64,000 nucleotides of DNA from Sphingobacterium sp. SYP-B4668 (GCF_027627455.1 NZ_CP115483.1:2356001-2420000), one strand, 5' to 3'. Shown: positions 36,291 through 49,333, counted from the first letter of the stretch. Translations and numbers: made by a program. The notes: generated from the letters alone by a model not told the origin.

Positions 36291-37427
36291 TTATTTCTGA
36301 GCCAATTTATTTTCTGCTTGTTCTTTCAATTGTGGTTTGATTTTGTTACCATCCTTCAGTCCTTGGGTACCTTCAAAAACGACTTGTTCATCTTCGACCA
36401 ATCCTTCTTTTACCAAATAGTAGTGCCCAATACGAGGTCCTGGGATGAAAGAGGTCATTTTTACGGTGTTATCATCTGCGACGGTATAGACAAATGTGCG
36501 ATCTTGAATTTCGAAAACCGCCTTTTGGTGTACGGCAATCATATTGTCTACGTGTATAGGGAAATTGATTTTGCCTGAGGCGCCATGACGTAGCGCCAAC
36601 TTTGGATTGGCAAAGCGAGCCCGTAAGGATATGGTTCCAGTCTGGCTATTGAATTCAGATTCGGCCAGTTCGGCTACGCCAGGACTCTCGTAGTTCTCTC
36701 CATTCGCTAGCGTGAGAGTAACAGGTGTCCTGAAGGTTCTGTTGTCTACTGCAGAGTCCGCTTGCATAGACAGAAATTGTTGTTCGGTAATGTCAAAATA
36801 AGCGTAAACATTACTGTTGTCTGAAATATTGGTGATTAATGAACCTTCGGTCAGTAATGAACCTTCACGTAAGAGAATCCGATCGATACTACCATCAAAC
36901 GGCGCCTTTATATAACATTGTTGCAACCGTGTATGTGCAAATTGGACCAAGGATCGGGCTTCATCTACTTTCGATTCCGCCGCTTGAAGTTTGGCTTCCG
37001 CTAAATCCATTTCTGTGCGGGAGATGATGTTCTTTTGGAGTAGAATCTGGGTCTGATCGGCTTCTAGGCTGGCACGCTTCGCTTCGGCAATGGCATTGTT
37101 AAGCTGAGCATTGGCCTTGGCAAGTTCCGTTTTGAATTCATCAGCATTGATGGTGAATAGAATTTGCCCTTTACGAACGAAATCTCCTTCATCAACGGCA
37201 ATCTTTTCTAAAAATCCATTCAGGCGGGAGCGGAGTTCGACATTTTTGACTGCTTGGATATCCGTAATGAAATCATGCGTAATGGTCGTGTCCAACAGCG
37301 TTACTTTCGTAGTTGGGATCACAGCGATATCATCTTTTGGTGATTCAGATGATTTTGTTTCTTGGCAGGAATAAAGGGTAACTGCTAGTGAAGAGAATGT
37401 GATGTAGCGGATGAAATTTGCTTTCAT
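36291..37427 (-). CDS. RND efflux periplasmic adaptor (membrane fusion protein), lipoprotein
   Basis: HlyD/AcrA-family adaptor of 378 residues. Lipoprotein signal MKANFIRYITFSSLAVTLYS with lipid-attachment Cys21. Barrel-sandwich and coiled-coil motifs: VELRSRLNGFLEKIAVDEGD, VRKGQILFTINADEFKTEL, then IKAPFDGSIDRILLREGSLL. First gene of the operon with the fused pump, together making a complete tripartite system from two genes. Substrate unknown. Confidence 0.93.
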   Translation of the reverse strand: MKANFIRYITFSSLAVTLYSCQETKSSESPKDDIAVIPTTKVTLLDTTITHDFITDIQAVKNVELRSRLNGFLEKIAVDEGDFVRKGQILFTINADEFKTELAKANAQLNNAIAEAKRASLEADQTQILLQKNIISRTEMDLAEAKLQAAESKVDEARSLVQFAHTRLQQCYIKAPFDGSIDRILLREGSLLTEGSLITNISDNSNVYAYFDITEQQFLSMQADSAVDNRTFRTPVTLTLANGENYESPGVAELAESEFNSQTGTISLRARFANPKLALRHGASGKINFPIHVDNMIAVHQKAVFEIQDRTFVYTVADDNTVKMTSFIPGPRIGHYYLVKEGLVEDEQVVFEGTQGLKDGNKIKPQLKEQAENKLAQK

Positions 37428-37645
37428 ATCTTAAAAAAGTGTTTAAGTGAAGACTCATATCCAAGATTATAAGGCATATACTATTCGTATATTGGCTCAT
37501 TGTGGGATACTCTACCTTCTGTAAGTATGTTTGGATAAAAAATGATACTGATCGAGAATCAAACAAATACAATCGACGTCAAGTAATAACTTGATCCAGG
37601 ACAAAGTTTGCTTGTAAATTAGGAAAGAAGTGGGAACGAAATTCC

Positions 37646-38014
37646 TTAGAAGGGTTTTAACCTAGATAGATATTGATAGTATCCCAATTGGAGCGGGATA
37701 GCTTTATTCAGTCTTTTTGGTACTAGTGTACGGAGTTTGTCCGATTTTAAAATTCTGGGTAGATAAAATACGAGAAGAAGAATAGGGAGTATGGCGTTTA
37801 CCTGATTGGCTACACGATATTCATCGTATTGAAAGTCGGAAACTTCTTGTTCGGCTTTTAAAGGGATGTCAAATACGTCGTCGAGTAAGACATTGACCAG
37901 TGTAATCCCTGAGTTTAAGTTGTTGTCAAATTTATCGAAAATGATGGTTTCATGATACGCAATTGCATTCACATATAACAAGAGCATCAAGAAGCCAAAA
38001 ATTCGTTTAGACAT
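37646..38014 (-). CDS. Hypothetical protein with signal anchor and second membrane segment
   Basis: Protein of 122 residues from ATG 38014 (MSKRIFGFLMLLLYVNAIAY). The first 20 residues form a signal anchor or signal peptide and a second hydrophobic stretch (ILPILLLVFYLPRILKS) lies near residue 75. The frame extends upstream to 38083, but that part is not membrane or signal-like. No family recognised. It is alone on its strand, divergent from the EmrE-like SMR gene. Confidence 0.5.
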   Translation of the reverse strand: MSKRIFGFLMLLLYVNAIAYHETIIFDKFDNNLNSGITLVNVLLDDVFDIPLKAEQEVSDFQYDEYRVANQVNAILPILLLVFYLPRILKSDKLRTLVPKRLNKAIPLQLGYYQYLSRLKPF

Positions 38015-38432
38015 GATTACAAATATATTAAAAGCTGTGTCTATTAAATGAAGTGCTTTGTTTTTGTTACAATATTTAACCAAAACCGTTACTTTTTTCT
38101 GTAGCTACTTTCTTTTTGGCATATGTTCTATAGATACCTACAATTGGTTCGTATTATTAAAGTATCGAACTATTAGGAGGTGGACGTTATACCGGTCACA
38201 GGTCGCAACTACGGTCGGATACGGCAGTAGTCAATCATATAGTACAAGCTTTTACTCCGTCATTCAGGAGCGCCTGCATCTATTTTTAACCTAGTGCTGT
38301 CGGTAGCTTAATGATTTTTGTACCTTTAGGCCGTTGCATGTGCTAAATAGGGATATAAAATACCTATCCGGCATAGGCTATTGTTTAAAACCGCTAGTTG
38401 GCGGATGCTCCTTAGAAGACAAATTAGAGTAT
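38015..38432. other. Intergenic region upstream of the EmrE-like SMR gene
   Basis: A 418-base stretch. TACCTTTA at 38321-38328 is one mismatch from the TAnnTTTG -7 element and directs rightward toward the SMR-Crp pair. An open plus-strand frame (38058-38294) has no coding character. Nothing else supported. Confidence 0.4.
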
Positions 38433-38765
38433 ATGAAAAGCTACCTGTTTTTATTGTTGGCTATATTTTTTGAAATCGTAGCAACCACATTTTTAAAGAA
38501 ATCCGAACAGTTCACACAGCTCAAACCGTCAGTTATCACTATAGTGGGATATGTACTGGCGTTTTATTTCCTGAGTCTTACACTTCGTACCATTCCTGTA
38601 GGTGTGGCTTATGCGATTTGGTCAGGAGTAGGCATTGTATTGATTACATTTGTCGGTATTATTATGTTTAGGCAGACACCTGATCTTCCAGCAATCATTG
38701 GACTGATACTGATCACCTCAGGTGTCATTGTTATTAATCTTTTTTCAAAAATGGCAGCTCATTAA
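38433..38765 (+). CDS. SMR-family multidrug efflux transporter (EmrE-like)
   Basis: Four-helix proton antiporter of 110 residues that functions as a dimer and exports quaternary ammonium and other cationic compounds. Glu14 (FFEIVATTFLKKSEQF) matches the essential Glu14 of EmrE, and VGVAYAIWSGVGIVLITF is the EmrE helix-3 signature. The frame begins at 38334, but ATG 38433 gives the family length. A Crp/Fnr-family regulator follows 14 bases later in the same operon. Confidence 0.93.
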   Translation: MKSYLFLLLAIFFEIVATTFLKKSEQFTQLKPSVITIVGYVLAFYFLSLTLRTIPVGVAYAIWSGVGIVLITFVGIIMFRQTPDLPAIIGLILITSGVIVINLFSKMAAH

Positions 38766-38779
38766 ACGACCTTAAATTT

Positions 38780-39343
38780 ATGCTCTTAAATAATATTATT
38801 AATGAGATACATCCACTTCCTGCCGAATCGCTCCTTCAGCTAAAAAACATCGTCACGGAAGTTAATCATCCTAAAGGATATCTTTTGTTGGAGGCGGATA
38901 AAATCGAACGCTCGTTATACTTTATCAATAAGGGAATCGCGCGAGCTTATTCCAATCTAAAAGATACGGAGATTACATTTTGGTTTGGTACTGAAGGCGA
39001 AACGATTATATCCATGCGAAGCTACATTGAAGATAAGCAGGGCTATGAGAATATAGAGCTTTTGGAGGACTGCGTACTCTATGAAATAAACAGCAACGAT
39101 TTGAAGGAGCTTTTCAAAAGTGATATCCATATTGCCAATTGGGGGCGTAAGCTTGCCGAAAAAGAACTGCTCAAAACGGAGGAGCGGATGATTAATAGGG
39201 AGTTCAAGACTGCGTCCGATCGCTATCATGAGCTGTTAGCTAATCAATCACAGTTGCTGCAACGGGTACAATTAGGATATATTGCTTCTTATTTGGGAAT
39301 TACCCAAGTCAGTTTGAGTCGAATACGCGCTGAACGGAGGTAA
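38780..39343 (+). CDS. Crp/Fnr family transcriptional regulator
   Basis: Regulator of 187 residues with an N-terminal cyclic-nucleotide-binding-like domain (LYFINKGIARAYSNL, TFWFGTEGETI) and a C-terminal HTH (YIASYLGITQVSLSRIRAER). It lacks the Cys cluster of Fnr-type oxygen sensors and the basic cAMP-binding motif RxA of CRP is not evident, so the signal is unknown. Probably controls its own operon and perhaps the nearby SMR genes. Confidence 0.88.
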   Translation: MLLNNIINEIHPLPAESLLQLKNIVTEVNHPKGYLLLEADKIERSLYFINKGIARAYSNLKDTEITFWFGTEGETIISMRSYIEDKQGYENIELLEDCVLYEINSNDLKELFKSDIHIANWGRKLAEKELLKTEERMINREFKTASDRYHELLANQSQLLQRVQLGYIASYLGITQVSLSRIRAERR

Positions 39344-39409
39344 ATTATATGCCAATTAGGGCCGACCCAATAGATGAAGCCGACCCTGTTTTTAAGGATA
39401 AAATTTGCG

Positions 39410-40384
39410 CTATTGATTGAGTACCCACGCGAAGATTAATGGCGCTACTATCGTTGCGTCGGATTCTATTACATAGCTAGGGGTATCTACATCAAGTTTG
39501 CCCCAGGTGATTTTTTCATTCGGAATACATCCCGAATAAGACCCAAAGGAGGTCGTTGAGTCTGTGATTTGACAATAGTACCGCCATTTCAATACGTTGT
39601 CCTTTTCCAAGTCTTGCTCCAACATGGGAGCTACGCACATGGCAAAGTCACCTGCTATACCACCACCTATCTGAAAAAATCCTACGCCATGGCCGACGGC
39701 GTTCCGTTCGTACCAGCCGGCTAACCAAATCATGTATTCTATTCCGCTTTTTACGGTAGAAGCCTGTAATTCATTTTTGATGACATAAGAAGCGAAAATA
39801 TTGCCCATTGTGGAATCCTCCCATCCAGGGACCACGATAGGGAGGTTGCGTTCAGCTGCTGCTAGCATCCAAGAATTGGCCGGGTCAATTTCATAATCAT
39901 TGACCAATACCCCACTTAAGAGCAATTTGTACATGTATTCATGAGGGAAATAGCGCTCTCCCGAAGCTTCGGCATCTTTCCATATTTTTTCGATATGTCC
40001 CTGTATTTTGCGAAAAGCCTCTTCTTCAGGAATACAAGTGTCTGTTACGCGGTTATATTTAGAGTGGAGTAAATCCAACTCATCTTGCGGATTCAGGTCG
40101 CGGTAGTTAGGAATTCTTTTGTAGTGAGAGTGAGCGACTAGATTCATGATGTCCTCTTCTAGGTTAGCGCCTGTACAGCTAATGATGTCAACCTTACCCT
40201 GACGGATCATCTCCGCAAGGGATATACCCAGCTCGGCAGTACTCATTGCACCTGCTAGCGATATCAGCATCTTCCCTCCAGCTGTGAGATGCGCTTCGTA
40301 ACCTTTGGCTGCGTCCACCAATGTGGCAGCGTTGAAATGTAAGTAGTTCTTTTCTACAAATGTAGATATAGGTCCTTTGTTCAT
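39410..40384 (-). CDS. Deoxyhypusine synthase-like protein
   Basis: NAD-dependent enzyme family of 324 residues from ATG 40384 (MNKGPISTFVEKNYLHFNAA). Hallmarks of deoxyhypusine synthase: GGKMLISLAGAMSTAELGI, DIISCTGANLEEDI, VPGWEDSTMGNIFASY, GGGIAGDF and the Lys in ITWGKLD, equivalent to the catalytic Lys of the EAVSWGKI segment in eukaryotes. Bacteria have no eIF5A, so the likely role is in polyamine metabolism (for example homospermidine formation), or something undescribed. Probably co-transcribed with the SMR gene upstream (34-base gap). Confidence 0.85.
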   Translation of the reverse strand: MNKGPISTFVEKNYLHFNAATLVDAAKGYEAHLTAGGKMLISLAGAMSTAELGISLAEMIRQGKVDIISCTGANLEEDIMNLVAHSHYKRIPNYRDLNPQDELDLLHSKYNRVTDTCIPEEEAFRKIQGHIEKIWKDAEASGERYFPHEYMYKLLLSGVLVNDYEIDPANSWMLAAAERNLPIVVPGWEDSTMGNIFASYVIKNELQASTVKSGIEYMIWLAGWYERNAVGHGVGFFQIGGGIAGDFAMCVAPMLEQDLEKDNVLKWRYYCQITDSTTSFGSYSGCIPNEKITWGKLDVDTPSYVIESDATIVAPLIFAWVLNQ

Positions 40385-40418
40385 GCTTAAATGCGTTTGT
40401 ATAGAGTGAAAAAATAAC

Positions 40419-40748
40419 TTAATGAGAAGAGACTGCTTTAAGGCCGATAATCGAACCGACCAACGTCGTGATGAAAAGTAAGCGTAAGAATGTTGCGGGT
40501 TCTTTGAAAACCAATATCCCAATCAACACTGTGCCTACCGCACCAATTCCCGTCCATACAGCATATGCCGTACCTAAGGGTAATGATTGTGTTGCTTTAA
40601 TCAATAAGTACATGCTGATCAATAGTGAGGCGATGAATCCCCCATACCACATATACATTTCATTTCCATTTGCTTCTTTCGCTTTGCCTAAACAAAAAGT
40701 AAAACCAACTTCAAATAGTCCGCCAATGATTAGAATAATCCAGTTCAT
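40419..40748 (-). CDS. SMR-family transporter (SugE/Gdx-like), copy A
   Basis: Four-helix protein of 109 residues with conserved Glu13 (GGLFEVGFTFCLG) and the SugE/Gdx signature LPLGTAYAVWTGIGAVGT. Gdx proteins export guanidinium; others export drugs. It differs from the neighbouring copy B at only about 10 of 109 positions, so the two arose by a recent tandem duplication. Followed by the deoxyhypusine synthase-like gene. No ykkC-type guanidine riboswitch recognised. Confidence 0.9.
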   Translation of the reverse strand: MNWIILIIGGLFEVGFTFCLGKAKEANGNEMYMWYGGFIASLLISMYLLIKATQSLPLGTAYAVWTGIGAVGTVLIGILVFKEPATFLRLLFITTLVGSIIGLKAVSSH

Positions 40749-40843
40749 GTTCTATGTATTTAAAAATAATGGCGCAAATTTCTACTGAATAAACGAGATA
40801 AAATTTTACAAATGTTAAAAAATGCAAGTCCTGTAAAAATAAA

Positions 40844-40875
40844 ATTGGTCGGATACAATAGTGTATCCGACCAAT
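40844..40875 (-). terminator. Terminator of SMR copy B
   Basis: Thirteen-bp perfect stem ATTGGTCGGATAC/GTATCCGACCAAT with a 6-base loop; minus-strand transcripts would run into TTTTATTTTT. It separates copy B from copy A. Confidence 0.85.
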
Positions 40876-40904
40876 AATTATGTTTTTAGAATGTAGCTGT
40901 CGCT

Positions 40905-41234
40905 TTAATGGCTAGAAACGGCTTTAAGGCCAATGATGGAGCCTACTAGCGTCGTGATGAAGAGTAGCCTCATAAAGGTAGCGGGTTCTTTAAAGACCAA
41001 TATGCCTATAAGTACCGTGCCTACCGCACCAATTCCCGTCCATACGGCATAAGCCGTACCCAATGGCAACCCTTGTGTTGCTTTTATTAATAGGTACATA
41101 CTGATAGCCAGAGAAACTACAAAACCGCCATACCACATTAGTACTTCGTTTCCACTTGTTTCTTTTGCTTTTCCCAAACAAAAAGTAAACCCGACTTCAA
41201 AAAGTCCACCTAAAATTAGAATAATCCAATTCAT
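40905..41234 (-). CDS. SMR-family transporter (SugE/Gdx-like), copy B
   Basis: Paralogue of copy A, 109 residues with Glu13 and the same signature (LPLGTAYAVWTGIGAVGT). Most differences are in the loop around residues 26-43 (ETSGNEVLM against EANGNEMYM). SMR proteins can work as homodimers or heterodimers of two similar subunits; the close identity favours two homodimers or gene-dosage effects. It has its own terminator, so the copies are not strictly co-transcribed. Confidence 0.9.
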   Translation of the reverse strand: MNWIILILGGLFEVGFTFCLGKAKETSGNEVLMWYGGFVVSLAISMYLLIKATQGLPLGTAYAVWTGIGAVGTVLIGILVFKEPATFMRLLFITTLVGSIIGLKAVSSH

Positions 41235-41348
41235 AATAGTTGATTAAATATTACGGTTCAAAGGTCATTAATTATATGCGGTAAATATTTTACAAATGAT
41301 AAAATCGTTCTTTATTTCGTTTACCTACAGCAGGTGCATATAATACAA

Positions 41349-41378
41349 AAAAGCCTTTTGTTTGTTTTTACAAAAGGC
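41349..41378 (-). terminator. Terminator of the Tmm-like gene
   Basis: Nine-bp stem GCCTTTTGT/ACAAAAGGC with an 8-base loop, followed on the minus strand by TTTTTTG. Confidence 0.8.
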
Positions 41379-41394
41379 CTTTAGTAGCGTGCTA

Positions 41395-45552
<4,158 letters not shown>

Positions 45553-45574
45553 GTTATTCATGACATATATACTT

Positions 45575-45610
45575 TAAGGCTATCTTATTTAATAAGGTAG
45601 CCTTATTTTT
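45575..45610 (+). terminator. Terminator of icd
   Basis: Long near-perfect stem AAGGCTATCTTATT/AATAAGGTAGCCTT (one wobble) with a minimal loop, then ATTTTTG. Confidence 0.85.
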
Positions 45611-45653
45611 GTATATGAAATCCGACTTTTAACAGGAGTAAAATATAAGAAAA

Positions 45654-46070
45654 ATGCATACAATTGAAATTTGCGGATGCATGGTTGTCAATGTGGCCAA
45701 TGAGCTATTGATGGTTCGGAAAAGAAATTCTGTTTACTATCAACTTCCGGGAGGTAAGATTGAAGTTGGCGAGAGTCATTTGGAAGCGCTACAGCGGGAA
45801 CTTTTTGAGGAAATCGGGTTAGTTGTGATGCCTGACGGGTTGGAGTACCTAGGAGTGCATGAGACAACTGCCGTTAACGAGGGGGACACGCGTGTAAGAG
45901 GATACATATTTAAAGCATTATTGGGGGCCGGAGATCTACATGGATTGGCGCCTATGGCTGAATTGGAAGAGATGGTATGGGTGAATGTCTTGAATTATCA
46001 GCAGTACCGTTTTGCGCATTTGGCTCGTGAATTTGTTGTGCCGATATGGCTTTCAGGCTTTCAAGAATAA
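45654..46070 (+). CDS. Nudix hydrolase
   Basis: Nucleoside-diphosphate-linked pyrophosphohydrolase of 138 residues. The Nudix box is GGKIEVGESHLEALQRELFEEIGL (residues 34-57, GX5EX7REUXEEXGU). An N-terminal MutT-like strand (VNVANELLMVRKRNSVYYQLP) precedes it. Substrate unknown. It ends where the terminator stem begins, convergent with phoA. Confidence 0.9.
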   Translation: MHTIEICGCMVVNVANELLMVRKRNSVYYQLPGGKIEVGESHLEALQRELFEEIGLVVMPDGLEYLGVHETTAVNEGDTRVRGYIFKALLGAGDLHGLAPMAELEEMVWVNVLNYQQYRFAHLAREFVVPIWLSGFQE

Positions 46071-46098
46071 GCTACACTTCAATGGAAGTGTAGCTTAT
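46067..46098. terminator. Bidirectional terminator between Nudix and alkaline phosphatase genes
   Basis: Fourteen-bp perfect stem ATAAGCTACACTTC/GAAGTGTAGCTTAT with a 4-base loop, followed by CGTATTTTT; usable on both strands. Confidence 0.85.
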
Positions 46099-46113
46099 CG
46101 TATTTTTAGGGTG

Positions 46114-47526
46114 TTAGTCCAGTTGCCCACCTAATAACTCGGCAACTTTTTTAGGTATATCTATGTTTTCCATTTTGTGCGTGAATTTCTCACTTCCTGC
46201 GCCAATTGCAAATATAGGGATATAGCTCGCCGAGTGATTTCCAGAGCCCCAGCCTAATGTAGAGGCCTTGTTGAGTGCTTTAACGGCTAGTGTGGCTAGC
46301 TTGTCGTCTGTCGCATATAAGCTTTTGGATTGCTCTGATTCGTGGTTTACAAAGCTTTTTAGATAGGTTTCGTGAAGTGATTTTTCGTCATCCTTACTGA
46401 CTTGAGCTGTGCTCCATAGTCCCAGTTGGTCAGAAAGGAGTTGTTTCACTTGTTCCCAAGATGCATTGGGAGTAGAAGTTCTCAATGCTGAAATTTTGGT
46501 TGAAAGCTCGGACTGAGATGTTTTTTGCAAGGCAAGATTTTTAAAAGAAAGTTTGGAGCTGCCTATTCCAAGTACCATTCCGCCGGTTTCGTGGTCGGCG
46601 GTTACGATGATCAACGTTTCATTTGGGTGTTGTTCATAGAACGCCAGAGCTTCTTTTACAGATTGGTTGAAGTCGAGGACTTCTTGTACTGCAGTGGCAC
46701 CATCGTTGGCGTGACAAGCCCAGTCGATTTTGCCACCTTCTACCATTAAAAAGAAGCCGTTGTTGTTGTCTTTTTTTAGGGATTCAATGGCAGCTTTGGT
46801 AATTTGCTGCAGAGTAAGGTCTCCTTCTTTACGATCTAATGCATATTTTAGAGACCCTGCATCTCCTTGTTCGTTGTTGGTGAGGATGATTTTACTGCTT
46901 TTTCCCTTCACTTGGTTGTAGCTGTCAAAGCCTTTGGCTACCGTATATCCACTTTTTTGTAAAACGGGTATAATAGAAGCTACTTTTTCTTTTTTGTGGT
47001 TTTCTTCAGGTTTGAGGAAGCCAGCACCACCGAAGAAATCAAAATTGGATTTGACAATGTCATTGGCGATTTCGTAGTACATGTTTCGGTCGGGTTGATT
47101 GGCGTAAAAAGCGGCGGGCGTTGCGTGGTCGATACTGACGCTGGTCGTGATTCCTACCTTCATTCCTTTTTCTTTAGCAATGTAGGCAATACTTTTTAGC
47201 GGTTTTGTCCTTGTGCTGTCCATGCCGATAACGCCATTTTTGGTTTTGTGTCCTACCGCAAGTGCAGTGCCTCCCGCTCCAGAGTCTGTCACGCCATTGG
47301 AGGATGAGTAGGAAGTAGCAAATGATGCAACTGGAAACTGTGAAAAGACGAGTGGCGAAATACCTATGCGTCCTTCTGTTTCGGCAAGGTACATCTCTGT
47401 TAGGTTGACTTGGTTGAGTCCCATGCCATCGCCAATCATATAGAAGATATACTTTGGTTTTTGCTGTGCACTGACAAGGTGCATCGAAAGTAGTGCAAGT
47501 CCGAGCACTAAAGAGATTTTTTTCAT
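46114..47526 (-). CDS. Alkaline phosphatase (PhoA family)
   Basis: Exported metal-dependent phosphatase of 470 residues with signal peptide MKKISLVLGLALLSMHLVSA. Core motifs: FYMIGDGMGLNQVN (metal Asp), VTDSGAGGTALAVG around the catalytic Ser, MVEGGKIDWACHAND, IIVTADHETGGMVLG and GWGSGNHSASYIPIF. The region matches E. coli-type alkaline phosphatases without the PhoX or PhoD architecture. It would release phosphate from organic esters in the periplasm or outside. No Pho box could be recognised upstream. Confidence 0.93.
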   Translation of the reverse strand: MKKISLVLGLALLSMHLVSAQQKPKYIFYMIGDGMGLNQVNLTEMYLAETEGRIGISPLVFSQFPVASFATSYSSSNGVTDSGAGGTALAVGHKTKNGVIGMDSTRTKPLKSIAYIAKEKGMKVGITTSVSIDHATPAAFYANQPDRNMYYEIANDIVKSNFDFFGGAGFLKPEENHKKEKVASIIPVLQKSGYTVAKGFDSYNQVKGKSSKIILTNNEQGDAGSLKYALDRKEGDLTLQQITKAAIESLKKDNNNGFFLMVEGGKIDWACHANDGATAVQEVLDFNQSVKEALAFYEQHPNETLIIVTADHETGGMVLGIGSSKLSFKNLALQKTSQSELSTKISALRTSTPNASWEQVKQLLSDQLGLWSTAQVSKDDEKSLHETYLKSFVNHESEQSKSLYATDDKLATLAVKALNKASTLGWGSGNHSASYIPIFAIGAGSEKFTHKMENIDIPKKVAELLGGQLD

Positions 47527-47967
47527 TGGAATTTGATTGTTTAAGAGTTTTCGAGTTCAATTATATAGCTGCGTCTATTGACTCAGTTGTTTATAGGTTC
47601 GAACGCTTTCGCTTGGTTTTGTTTTTATAGATTAATCTGTTTGTTTTTTAAGGAATCGAAGTGTCTGTCAACTTGCATCATCTTTTGAGAAATGCGCTCT
47701 AGAGCAATATCTACCTCGTGATTATGATGTTTGACAGTGCATCCCCTCTGAAGTATTGTGTCCGGGTGAGGCAGGATTTGTCAAAGTTGGTTGGTTGTAT
47801 GTTCTTTGGTTGTTTCATAGTAGATTTTATAAGTAAAAGCAATAATCTGTTAAAATACAAAAATAACTTATACATATTAAGACAATGTTAAGTAAAGAGA
47901 ATTTGATGAAGTAAAACAAAAGGCGTTACCCGTTGTTAATCTTATTGTTACACAATTAAGTAATATT
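47527..47967. other. Intergenic region upstream of alkaline phosphatase, with an open frame
   Basis: A 441-base stretch. The minus strand has a 51-codon open segment at 47628-47780 reading ...HEVDIALERISQKMMQVDRH... with protein-like composition but no ATG near its N-terminus, and an overlapping 35-codon ATG frame at 47711-47818. A palindrome GCTCTAGAGC lies at 47696-47705. No full gene is supported; a frameshifted remnant or an unusual start is possible. Confidence 0.35.
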
Positions 47968-49308
47968 ATGGAAAATAATCTTTTGGATTCAGCAAAGTCA
48001 TTCTTCAATGAAGAAGTGGTTTCGCGACTGGCCTCAACCTTGGGAGAGGACAAGGAGAATATCAAGAAAGGGGCTGATGTTTCAGTGCCAGCTCTTTTTT
48101 TAGGTTTGCAAAGTGAAGGTGGTTCGGGTTTAGGCACTATACTTGACAAAGCAAAGCGCTATTTCGGTGATCTTGATTTGTCTAAATGGACAAACGGCGA
48201 TGCGGATGATACTGGAGAAGGTGCAAGTTCGGCCGATGGCCAGCATGGTGATATGTTACAGACCGTTTTGGGAAGTAAGTCTACAACTGTAGTAGATACT
48301 ATTTCCGGTTTTTTAGGACTTAACTCTGCTACTGTTCAGAAAGTGATGGGTGTAGCTTTGCCTGCTGTGTTTTCGAGCTTGACCAATAAAGGGACTAATT
48401 GGGATTTGTCATCGATAACAAATCTCTTGAACGAAAATAAGAGTAATTTTGCCGCGGCGCTCCCCGCAGGAATGGGGTTAGGTGCTTTTGGGACTGCTTT
48501 TTCTAATGCAGATGTAAAAGTGCCGCATGTAGAGACACCTATACCACCCTCGGAAATTCCGTTGATGGAGCCACCAGCCGCAACGTTGCCGCCAGTGACG
48601 CCTCCTGTTGTAAAGGAGGAGCCTGTGGTGCATACACGGGAAGCGATAAAGGAAGTCAGGCGATCCAATGGAATATGGTGGCTTTTGATACCGCTGGTTT
48701 TAATTGCATTGTGGTTCTTGTTTGGTAAGAGCTGTGGAGGCAATAATATGGGAGGTGCTGATTCGACAGACAATATGATAGATACGCAATCCATGACTTC
48801 AGCTGTAGATACACAAGGCGTGAACTTGGGAAATGCTGTACGAAATGAAGTGGTCTTGAAATTGTCTAACGGAGAAGATATCAATGCCTATGCAAACGGT
48901 ATAGAAGATAATTTAATAAAATTTTTGCAATCTGACTATAAATCCTTGCCAGAATCAGAGTTGAAGAACAAGTGGTTTGACTTCGATAATTTGAATTTTG
49001 AGACTGGGACAGCAAAGGTTTTGCCGGAAAGCAAGGGTCAGTTGGATAATTTAGCAGCTATATTGAAAGTGTTTCCAGAAGCTAAAGTGAAGATTGGTGG
49101 ATATACGGATAAGACGGGGGATGAGTCATTCAATAAAAAGCTGTCATTAGAGCGAGCTAATACTGTCAAGGCGTTCTTAGAAGAGCAGGGCTTGGGGAGT
49201 CAGGTAGCTGGAGCCGAAGGATATGGTTCTGAATTTGCAGCATACGCCGCTAATGCGCCAGAGTCCGATCGTATCAAAGATAGACGGGTTTCGGTAAGTG
49301 TGCGGTAG
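47968..49308 (+). CDS. DUF937-OmpA chimera envelope protein
   Basis: Protein of 446 residues in three parts. Residues 1-180 are a DUF937-like helical domain (RLASTLGEDKENIKKGADVS, SVPALFLGLQSEGG, TVQKVMGVALPAVFSSL). A proline-rich linker leads to a membrane helix (about residues 235-255, WWLLIPLVLIALWFLFG). The C-terminal 150 residues are an OmpA-type peptidoglycan-binding domain (LNFETGTAKVLPESKGQLDN, KIGGYTDKTGDESFNKKLSL, KDRRVSVSVR). Topology is probably cytoplasmic DUF937, periplasmic OmpA domain, linking cell wall to a cytoplasmic partner. Monocistronic. Confidence 0.88.
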   Translation: MENNLLDSAKSFFNEEVVSRLASTLGEDKENIKKGADVSVPALFLGLQSEGGSGLGTILDKAKRYFGDLDLSKWTNGDADDTGEGASSADGQHGDMLQTVLGSKSTTVVDTISGFLGLNSATVQKVMGVALPAVFSSLTNKGTNWDLSSITNLLNENKSNFAAALPAGMGLGAFGTAFSNADVKVPHVETPIPPSEIPLMEPPAATLPPVTPPVVKEEPVVHTREAIKEVRRSNGIWWLLIPLVLIALWFLFGKSCGGNNMGGADSTDNMIDTQSMTSAVDTQGVNLGNAVRNEVVLKLSNGEDINAYANGIEDNLIKFLQSDYKSLPESELKNKWFDFDNLNFETGTAKVLPESKGQLDNLAAILKVFPEAKVKIGGYTDKTGDESFNKKLSLERANTVKAFLEEQGLGSQVAGAEGYGSEFAAYAANAPESDRIKDRRVSVSVR

Positions 49309-49333
49309 GAAAATAATAATAGAAATATAAGAT

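Noticed and set aside
39357..39390. Repeat CCGACCC...CCGACCC between the Crp gene and the deoxyhypusine-like gene
   Set aside because: It can be folded as a nine-pair stem on the minus strand with two G-T pairs, but no T tract follows it, so it is only a weak terminator candidate.
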